Virus record (IMG/VR): IMGVR_UViG_3300028666_000303
Location: 1-21,846 of that record
Source: a virus
Reading direction: 5' to 3' (one strand)
Length of the DNA: 21,846 bases
Numbering within the stretch: position 1 is the stretch's first letter; each line of letters begins with the position of its first letter. Both the position numbers and the translations under genes were made by a program. Below the pieces are notes generated by a model, which was not told the DNA's origin, ran no database searches, and worked only from the letters and a program-made list of their open reading frames with translations. Of this stretch, positions 15,499 through 21,846 are shown in pieces.

Positions 15499-17786
15499 TG
15501 AATTTAAAAACACTTCTATTTCTTTTACTGTTCCCTGTCATGGGCTTCTCCCAGTCAGCGGAGCGGTGGAATACTGCCCTGATTCCCAAAGGTTCGGGCA
15601 GCAACTTTGCGTCGGTAATCCCTAACGCAAAAGTTTACGTCTGCGTATATAACAGTCAGCTAGCGTGTAACGCTCCTCAGCCTATCTATACCGATCCCAC
15701 TTTAACCTCGACGCTTACCCAGCCGATTACGGCTGCTGGAAACGGTGTCTACCAGTACTACATCCAATCTGGAACAAGAGTGGTGGAGAAGGTATGCGCC
15801 CCTTACAATCAGTGCAGTTTCTATGAAGTGTATGTGGGGTCTTCGGGAGGCGGAAGTTCGTCGGGATGTACCCCATCGTCTCCATCTGCCGGGTACTTTG
15901 TTTACTGGAATGGAACCCAATGCGTTACTGGCTTTGTCGATGAAGGGGCCACCTCAGCAAATACAACCACAACTACAGACCAGAATATCACGCTAAACGC
16001 TACCAACACAGGGAGCGGAAAAGTTATTATCGACTCGGCGGGTGAAGACGGAATCATACTATGCACCGACCCCACTTTGTTTGTTAACTGCCCTACAGGA
16101 GGATCGGGAGGTACCATAACCCTCGATGCGGGGACTGGTATTTTCATGCAAGCTAAGGGGTCAGTTCAGGTTGACTCTGCTGCTGGTTTTACGGTGGATG
16201 ATGTAAGCGTAGAGGGGGTGCAACTAAATTCCACTGGGGGGCCGGTCGAGTTAAGCGCAAATGGTTCTTCAGATTCGATCTCTATAGATGCCCAACACGG
16301 TATCAGTCTGTCTGACGCCGGAAGCATTGGGATTTCTATCGATTCCAATACTGGTCCTATTGCGTTAGGAGGGGCAGACTTATTCATACATTCGAGCGCA
16401 ACTCCGGGTTCCGGAACAAACTTTTTGACTATTAACTCGGCTGGGTTAGTAGGAAGCTCTGCTTCGGCAGGCATGACTTGGCCAGCCGCTGCTGGTATCC
16501 CCTGCTACTCGGGAAGTTCTAGCTGGTGTACTAGCTACAGCAACACCAATACCATCCCCTCTAACTATGTTCCCACTCTAAACCAAAACACAACGGGATA
16601 CGCTGCTGCCATTGCGGGGGGAGCGTTAGGCTCTTTGCCGTACCAGTCAGCGGTTAACACAACCTTGTTCTTAGCAAGTCCTACAACTAATGGACATGCT
16701 TTTGTTCACGGATGGAACACTTCAACCGGATCAGCAACAGCCCCTACCATCTTCGATCTCGGGACATATCTAGGGGCAAACATTGGCCAAGCTTCTCCTA
16801 TCGTTGTTACGCCGTCTACTTTGGGTGTAACCATATCTTGCCCGACTTGCGGAACCGCAGGAGGCGGAACAAGCTTAGGGGTAAACGGGGGAGGAACCTT
16901 AGGGTCCGCTAACCTCAATGCCACGTCTCCAGTAGCCGATGCTAACTACCTCGCGCTGCTCCCTAAAATTTCTGGAGCTAACATAATCGTTGAAGCTCCT
17001 TACGGTACGTCTTCCGGATTCGGAGTTCTAGAGTGCGGAAGCGGAACCACATGCTCTGGTGGCGTCATCACCGTGACCGGAAGCGGATTCCCAATCACGA
17101 TAGGTTCTACCTCCATAGCCGCTAGCTCGACTACTACCGTTATCGCTGGGTTAACCATAGATGGGGTAACTCCTACCATCATGGGGTATCTAGATGCTAC
17201 CTCTAGCATCCAAACTCAGCTAAACGCAAAACAAGCCAGCCTCGGGTATACTCCTGCTCACTCCGGAGCGAACTCGGATATCTCCTCTTTATCTGGATTA
17301 TCTACGCCTCTCAGTGCTCCTCAAGGAGGCTTAGGCGCAGCTTCTCTTACTGGGTATATATTCGGAAATGGGTCCAGTGCTGCCACTGCTTCTGCGACTA
17401 TCCCCGGTTCTTCTATCTCTGGAAATATCGCAGGCAATGCCGCTAATTTAAGTGGGACTCCTACTCTCCCGAACGGGACTTCTGCTACCACGCAAGCGGT
17501 TAACGATAACACTACCAAGTTGGCCACTACCGCGTACGTCAAGAGTCCGGGTATCATAACACCGACAGCAATTACGCTCTCTGGGACTGGGCCTACTACC
17601 GTAGGGATGCCTCCAACTACCTTCTCTGTTCTCTCTAGTGCGTACCCTTGCGCTAGCAACACGGGAAGAATAGCTACTGTGTCTGACTCTACTACCCAGA
17701 CATGGGGTTCGGCTTACACAGGTGGCGGTGCTTTATTCGCTGCTGTGGTGTGCGACGGAAGCTCCTACACGGTATGGGGAAAATAA
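15498..17786 (+). CDS. Exported tail-fibre-like protein, paralogous N-terminus with previous gene
   Basis: A 762-residue protein starting at the ATG inside the preceding stop (TAATG). Residues 1-19 are a Sec signal peptide ending GFSQ. Residues 22-116 match the previous protein's N-terminal domain, including the shared string VEKVCAPYNQCSFY and all four cysteines. The rest uses ordinary phage-fibre modules: a beta-prism-like 150-360, then NAKQASLGYTPAHSGANS, GNGSSAATASATIPGSSISG, a TTKLATTAYV segment, and a C-terminal RIATVSDSTTQTW...GGG...VVCDGSSY cap. Sixteen cysteines, mostly in close pairs (such as CPTC and ECGSGTTC), suit an oxidising compartment. A fibre body behind a signal peptide is unusual. 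It may be a secreted adhesin, or the hydrophobic N-terminus may serve as a virion anchor. Confidence 0.65.
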   Translation: MNLKTLLFLLLFPVMGFSQSAERWNTALIPKGSGSNFASVIPNAKVYVCVYNSQLACNAPQPIYTDPTLTSTLTQPITAAGNGVYQYYIQSGTRVVEKVCAPYNQCSFYEVYVGSSGGGSSSGCTPSSPSAGYFVYWNGTQCVTGFVDEGATSANTTTTTDQNITLNATNTGSGKVIIDSAGEDGIILCTDPTLFVNCPTGGSGGTITLDAGTGIFMQAKGSVQVDSAAGFTVDDVSVEGVQLNSTGGPVELSANGSSDSISIDAQHGISLSDAGSIGISIDSNTGPIALGGADLFIHSSATPGSGTNFLTINSAGLVGSSASAGMTWPAAAGIPCYSGSSSWCTSYSNTNTIPSNYVPTLNQNTTGYAAAIAGGALGSLPYQSAVNTTLFLASPTTNGHAFVHGWNTSTGSATAPTIFDLGTYLGANIGQASPIVVTPSTLGVTISCPTCGTAGGGTSLGVNGGGTLGSANLNATSPVADANYLALLPKISGANIIVEAPYGTSSGFGVLECGSGTTCSGGVITVTGSGFPITIGSTSIAASSTTTVIAGLTIDGVTPTIMGYLDATSSIQTQLNAKQASLGYTPAHSGANSDISSLSGLSTPLSAPQGGLGAASLTGYIFGNGSSAATASATIPGSSISGNIAGNAANLSGTPTLPNGTSATTQAVNDNTTKLATTAYVKSPGIITPTAITLSGTGPTTVGMPPTTFSVLSSAYPCASNTGRIATVSDSTTQTWGSAYTGGGALFAAVVCDGSSYTVWGK

Positions 17787-20700
17787 TGAAAGCCAAAATT
17801 CTCGTACTGTTTTTACTCCTGCCCCTGTTATCTCACTCCCAAACGCTTAAGTCCCTAGCAACGGCCCGTGGGTTTACGTTTGGTTGCGGAGACACAGACC
17901 CGTCCATATTCAACAACGATTCTACTTTTAACAGCCTTGTCGCGGCTCAATGCAACTCTATTGAACCCGGTAACGTCATGAAGCAGAACGCGATGGAGCC
18001 ATCGAACGGAAGCTATGACTTTTCTCAGGCCGATCTAGTCATGAACTATGCGGCTGCGAATTCCCAGACCGTGACAGCAACTGCGCCTGTCTGGGATAAT
18101 GCGAGCTACGGGGGAGGAACGCCTTCTTGGGTTTCTGGGTTAAGCTCCGGCGCACTCACGACGGCTCTCCAGAACTACGTCGCACAGTTCATGACTCACA
18201 TGCACACCAACTATCCGGGGCGCATGAAGCAGATTGCCCTCGTCAGTGAGTCTAGTCACCAGTGCCCAAATAACACTTACAATCCCGGATATGGCACTGG
18301 GCCGTATTGTTCTATCTTAGGCCCGGACACGTCTTCGAACGCTTATGCTCGAAATGTTTCTGGTTTAACCTATTTTCCTGAGTACGTCACTGTGGCCTAC
18401 ACACAGGCTCGGGCAACCGACCCCACGGCCCAGCTTTGCTACGATGACTGGGGATGGGAGGGCAGCGGGGCTAGTGGGTACCAATACTGGCTAGTTGCTT
18501 ATCTCAAGAGCCGAGGGTTAGTTGATTGTGTGGGTCTGGAAGGACAGTGGCAATATCAAGTCATACCCTCGAACGTACCGTCCTCTTCAGCTATAGCTTC
18601 GACTATAAGTGCTTATCAAGCTCTTGGGGTAACTGTTTACTTTTCTCAGGTTCAGTTAGGCATCCATACTAACGGCGCAAACAACACCGTCCCGAATTCC
18701 TATACCTCTACAGTTCCGGCAGATTTAACGACGCAAGCAAACACCTACTCATACTTACTAAGCGCGTGTCTCGCTAATCCCTCAACTTGTAGTGCTTTCT
18801 ATGTGTGGGGAATAGGGGATAAATGGGCCTTCATCGATGCCCCTAGTCCATACGGGGTTGGCGCTCCTCAGATTTACGACGCCAATTATAACGCAAAAGC
18901 TGCGTATACGTCGATCAAAAATGTGTTGAGTAGCGGGATAACTACCTATACTTTGTCCACCACAACGACAGGAACTGGGTCAGGTACCATATCGGGCTGC
19001 GCTGGTAACTATGCGGCAGCGGCTTCTTACTCCTGCACGGTCACTCCTACTGGAGGGTCCACGCTATCCAGCGTAACGGGATGCGGAGGGTCGGGCACAA
19101 CCACTTACTCCGGAACCATGCCTGCCTCTGCTTGCACGGTCACAGCTACCTTTACCGCTGGTGGAGGAGGCGGAGGCTGCACCCCATTGGCCGCTACCCT
19201 TAACCCATCCGATGTTCTGGCTGCGCTGAACTCTGTATCAAGCTGCACCACAGCGACGGTCAATCTTCCCGTGGGAAATGTTAACTGGACAACTGGCTTC
19301 ACTTACACAGTGCCTAGCAATTTGACCAACTTAACAATCCAAGGTCAGACGGTGGTTAATTGTTCTGGAACTCCGGGAAACGCCGGGGCTACGTGCGCTT
19401 CGGTAACAGACTCTTCTGTAATCAGCGATACCTACCAGAGCAACACCTCGCTCATAGTTATCAACGCTAACACCCAAGCTAGCGCAGTCCTTCGAGTTAC
19501 TGGACTGACTATGGCGGGTGGGGCTGTGGGCGGAACGTACTCCAAGTACAACGGCTTTATTGAAATCTACAGCGGATCGTCTCAAGTTCGGTACGACCAC
19601 AATCACTGCAATATGGCTCCGTACTCCCCCAACTCAAACTCCTCGGTTTGCTTCAAAACCTTTGGAGCTATAGTAGGCGTGGCGGATCATAACTTCTTCG
19701 AGTTAGCTCCTAACTCTGGAGGTTTCCCAACTCAACAAACCTTCTCTTTCGGAATTTCCGTCTTTGGTGCCTATAACGACACCATTGGAAACGGAGACGG
19801 AACCTTCTCTCACCCTACCGCGTGGGGTAGTTCTTCTACATTTTATGTGGAATCAAACACCTTTATCGGAGGATACACCGACGATTGCGGCGGAGCGGGT
19901 GCCATTGGCATTAGGAATAATACCATACAAGGAAGCTACACCCAGACCCACGGCACTAAATCTGCCGCAGGGCCTGATCGCGGATGCCGACTTTACGAGG
20001 TATACCACAACTATATCACAGGCCCTACCTCTGGAATCGGTCCTTTAGACGCCGTGTTTGGTTCTAAGAACGCAACCGGATTGGTCTGGGGTAATAACCT
20101 GATATCTGGATTCTACAGATACACCAACTTATGTACAGACAGAAACTCTTGCGAGTCTCCGGAAACCGCCCCTCCGAATGGTTGGGGGTACTGCGGAACG
20201 GTTCACGGTGGTTCTGACTCTTCATGGGATGGTAATAACAATGCTTCTACGGGATGGCCGTGCCTCGATGGTATTGGTCGTGGTCAGGATGTTCAAGCTC
20301 TGAACGGGCAAGCATTCCCCAACCGTCTTAATTCCATAACTGGAACTGCGGCTTGGTCTCACCAGTACTTAGAACCTATGTACTTCTTCATGAATAGTGG
20401 TACCCCTCAAGCGGGAACGTTTGCGGAAGTAGGCTCTACAGATACTTCTAATAACAGAGACTACTACTACGATTGCGGGTCGCTCAACAGCACTTGCTCT
20501 GGTGGGTTCACAGGCGCGGCAGGAACCGGGTACGGAACCTTAGCCAATCGCCCAGCCACTTGCACGGCAGGCGCGGGAGGCACATACGCGACAAGCCCTA
20601 CAGGAAGCTACGGCGTGGCCTACTTTGCCACAGATGCCAACAGCGGTAATGGCGAGCTTTACGTTTGCTCTAGCACTAACACTTGGACTGCGATATACCA

Positions 20701-20818
20701 ACCTTATGTTTACCCTCACCCGTTAGTGAGTGGTACAATTCCCACCCCAACTTCCCCATCAATTTCAGGAAGCTTATCCCTCACCGGATTAGCTCAACTC
20801 ACCGGAGGACCTCAATAA
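17786..20818 (+). CDS. Exported GH10-like / InlB-repeat / beta-helix fusion with altered catalytic site
   Basis: A 1010-residue protein starting at the TAATG overlap; an upstream in-frame start at 17702 only extends into the previous gene. Residues 1-19 are a signal peptide ending SHSQ. Residues 28-380 resemble a glycoside hydrolase family 10 barrel (endo-xylanase-type). They include IEPGNVMKQNAMEP (60-72), PVWD (101-104) with W103, LVSES with acid/base-like E155, GLEGQ (250-254) and VWGIGDKW (340-347). At the nucleophile strand the usual T-E-L-D is S287-Q288-V-Q290, and other subsite residues are replaced too. Residues 386-458 are a bacterial InlB/flg_new_2-like repeat (YSCTVTPTGG, YSGTMPASACTVTATF). 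Then comes a polyglycine linker and a right-handed beta-helix-like domain (about 465-930). It ends with a YPHPL motif (976-980) and a Ser/Pro/Gly tail. Likely polysaccharide-binding rather than hydrolytic. Confidence 0.65.
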   Translation: MKAKILVLFLLLPLLSHSQTLKSLATARGFTFGCGDTDPSIFNNDSTFNSLVAAQCNSIEPGNVMKQNAMEPSNGSYDFSQADLVMNYAAANSQTVTATAPVWDNASYGGGTPSWVSGLSSGALTTALQNYVAQFMTHMHTNYPGRMKQIALVSESSHQCPNNTYNPGYGTGPYCSILGPDTSSNAYARNVSGLTYFPEYVTVAYTQARATDPTAQLCYDDWGWEGSGASGYQYWLVAYLKSRGLVDCVGLEGQWQYQVIPSNVPSSSAIASTISAYQALGVTVYFSQVQLGIHTNGANNTVPNSYTSTVPADLTTQANTYSYLLSACLANPSTCSAFYVWGIGDKWAFIDAPSPYGVGAPQIYDANYNAKAAYTSIKNVLSSGITTYTLSTTTTGTGSGTISGCAGNYAAAASYSCTVTPTGGSTLSSVTGCGGSGTTTYSGTMPASACTVTATFTAGGGGGGCTPLAATLNPSDVLAALNSVSSCTTATVNLPVGNVNWTTGFTYTVPSNLTNLTIQGQTVVNCSGTPGNAGATCASVTDSSVISDTYQSNTSLIVINANTQASAVLRVTGLTMAGGAVGGTYSKYNGFIEIYSGSSQVRYDHNHCNMAPYSPNSNSSVCFKTFGAIVGVADHNFFELAPNSGGFPTQQTFSFGISVFGAYNDTIGNGDGTFSHPTAWGSSSTFYVESNTFIGGYTDDCGGAGAIGIRNNTIQGSYTQTHGTKSAAGPDRGCRLYEVYHNYITGPTSGIGPLDAVFGSKNATGLVWGNNLISGFYRYTNLCTDRNSCESPETAPPNGWGYCGTVHGGSDSSWDGNNNASTGWPCLDGIGRGQDVQALNGQAFPNRLNSITGTAAWSHQYLEPMYFFMNSGTPQAGTFAEVGSTDTSNNRDYYYDCGSLNSTCSGGFTGAAGTGYGTLANRPATCTAGAGGTYATSPTGSYGVAYFATDANSGNGELYVCSSTNTWTAIYQPYVYPHPLVSGTIPTPTSPSISGSLSLTGLAQLTGGPQ

Positions 20819-21300
20819 TGCGTTCCAAACTTTTTCTAGCTATCGTGGTTGTTTCACTTTTTACTGGGTGTGCCGCTCATAGCCAAATTCCCCCTACAAC
20901 ACACACCGTGACTCTTACGGTAAATTCGTCGGCTCCATCGGGGAGCACATGGGTTGCCAGCAAGGCGGTTCTTACGGCTGGGGCTACCTCGTGCCCATCC
21001 ACAAGCGGGACGACTTACGTTCGAATAAACGCTACCGCACAGGTCTCGACTACTTTTATCGACCCCACTTCTTCCGGTCAAACCGTCTGCGAGATTATGC
21101 AGTACATTGACGCTGGCGGAGCGGTTAGTCCCCCTTCGAACGCGGTAGGTCCTTATGCGGTGCTTGCCAATCCTACTGCTCCTACGATCAATGGACAGCA
21201 AGCTAATGCCGAGGACAAGCCGGTTGCGATACCCGCGCCTCTACCAACCCTTGCTAAGAACACAACAACAACTCCTACCATCACAGCGATTGTAAACTAA
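20818..21300 (+). CDS. Small exported beta protein, possible lipoprotein
   Basis: A 160-residue protein starting in the TAATG overlap with the previous stop. The N-terminus MRSKLFLAIVVVSLFTGC is a signal peptide. It contains a lipobox-like F-T-G-C18 (F at -3 is atypical) but also a later AHS|Q site matching the other three exported proteins, so lipid attachment is uncertain. The mature part (about 25-140) looks like one Ig/fibronectin-like beta domain (VTLTVNSSAPSG, YVRINATAQVST) with two cysteines. A Pro/Ala/Thr-rich, low-complexity tail follows. Small exported lipoproteins in phages can act in superinfection exclusion (known for T5 Llp); here that is only a hypothesis. Confidence 0.5.
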   Translation: MRSKLFLAIVVVSLFTGCAAHSQIPPTTHTVTLTVNSSAPSGSTWVASKAVLTAGATSCPSTSGTTYVRINATAQVSTTFIDPTSSGQTVCEIMQYIDAGGAVSPPSNAVGPYAVLANPTAPTINGQQANAEDKPVAIPAPLPTLAKNTTTTPTITAIVN

Positions 21301-21846
21301 TGCCAGCAATTCCAAATCTCCAACCAATAAGCACAATCACCCTTGAGGAAGTAGTAAATTACACTCGTAGTTTTGCCGAGTGTAATCCAATACTTCCTGC
21401 GGGAGGATACAGCTACGAGCCTGCCTTGACTTTTGCAAACGATGTTTTGCAGAAGATTTTGGCGCAGAACTTAAACTGGAGATGGAATGCCAGCTATGTT
21501 CCGCTGTTCCTCACTAACGCTTTACAACAAGACTACATCACCAACTTAACTGATATAGGATGGCTTACTTCCGGATTCAGAATCGACATTAACAACAACA
21601 CTAACACAAATAACCTGTGTCCTAAGCCGTTGTTCTTAATGGAGATAAACCGAGATATGGGGCTTACTCCTTATCAGGGTAACTCCGCCTCTGTCTGTTT
21701 CATTCCCAACAACCAGTGCATGTTTGGAACTTGGGCAGCTAACACACAGTACTCGTGCGGGTACGGGACCTCTGGGGCAACATCCACCCCTATCCAGCAA
21801 ATAGTAGATGCGAACGGCAACATGCTGTTATTAGACACGTCTATCA
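21300..21846 (+). CDS. Neck/connector-like virion protein, copy 2 (partial, runs off right edge)
   Basis: An open frame from the ATG in the TAATG junction (21298-21302) to the window end, 182 codons, with no stop. It repeats the landmarks of the protein at 5662-6396: a helical DVLQKILAQNLNW leading to WRWN (W60, W62), then 22 residues later a D-x-GWL motif (W88). The WRWN-to-GWL spacing is the same in both copies. Beyond the motif it is beta-rich and contains CPKPLFLMEINRDMG. It is divergent from copy 1 but clearly paralogous. A second connector or adaptor-like protein after the exported cassette suggests a second adsorption module to the right. Confidence 0.6.
   Translation, partial: MPAIPNLQPISTITLEEVVNYTRSFAECNPILPAGGYSYEPALTFANDVLQKILAQNLNWRWNASYVPLFLTNALQQDYITNLTDIGWLTSGFRIDINNNTNTNNLCPKPLFLMEINRDMGLTPYQGNSASVCFIPNNQCMFGTWAANTQYSCGYGTSGATSTPIQQIVDANGNMLLLDTSI

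Noticed and set aside
17702-17785. Upstream start for the GH10-like protein
   Set aside because: It would add 28 residues encoded within the previous gene and place the signal peptide internally; the ATG at 17786 in the TAATG junction begins exactly at the signal peptide. The same reasoning rejects early starts at 13906, 15459 and 20683.
20818-20880. Firm lipoprotein call for the small exported protein
   Set aside because: The F-T-G-C box is atypical at -3, and the later AHS-Q site matches the other three exported proteins; left as a possibility.
1-21846. tRNA genes, integrase/attachment sites, insertion sequences and promoters
   Set aside because: I saw no convincing cloverleaf, recombinase, transposase, terminal repeats or -35/-10 pair.

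Overview
This window is a dense, single-strand block of virion genes from a tailed bacteriophage (Caudoviricetes) or closely related prophage. All supported genes lie on the + strand, gaps are tiny, and no chromosomal housekeeping gene is present. The anchor is a major capsid protein of the N4-gp56 family. No tape measure or sheath gene is visible, which suits a short-tailed phage but is not proof because the window is partial. Base composition is near 50% GC by eye. Most genes that follow a gap have a Shine-Dalgarno (AAGGA/AGGAG type), while coupled genes use TAATG junctions. The host is unknown. The S|Q signal-peptide ends and a secreted GH10-like/beta-helix architecture fit Acidobacteriota or Bacteroidota, and the SD use makes the former easier to accept; this is inference.

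Layout. (1) 26-1972: scaffold-like protein and major capsid protein. (2) 1973-2198: the only sizeable gap (226 nt). It folds on paper into a three-way-junction RNA that ends against the ribosome-binding site of the next gene. (3) 2199-5612: small virion-type beta proteins, a histidine phosphatase, a zinc-ribbon protein and a tandem pair of Cys/His paralogues. (4) 5662-12404: a neck/connector-like protein, then TAATG-coupled fibre genes including a 1521-residue repetitive fibre. (5) 12425-13943: a glycosyltransferase-like protein, an N-terminally short methyltransferase-like protein and a two-helix holin-like membrane protein. (6) 13936-21300: four consecutive genes whose products all begin with Sec-type signal peptides ending in S-Q. 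Two are fibre-like and share an N-terminal domain, one is a GH10-like/InlB-repeat/beta-helix fusion with a substituted catalytic nucleophile, and one is a small beta protein. (7) 21300 to the right edge: a second, divergent copy of the neck-like protein.

How it may work together. Modules 1-4 look like head, connector and adsorption apparatus. Module 6 is the unusual part: fibre-type and polysaccharide-type folds that appear designed for export, sitting next to a membrane protein and bracketed by two connector paralogues. They could be exported receptor or glycan-binding proteins that act during infection, such as surface remodelling, decoys or exclusion, or fibres with a hydrophobic N-terminal anchor. 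The sequence cannot decide between these.
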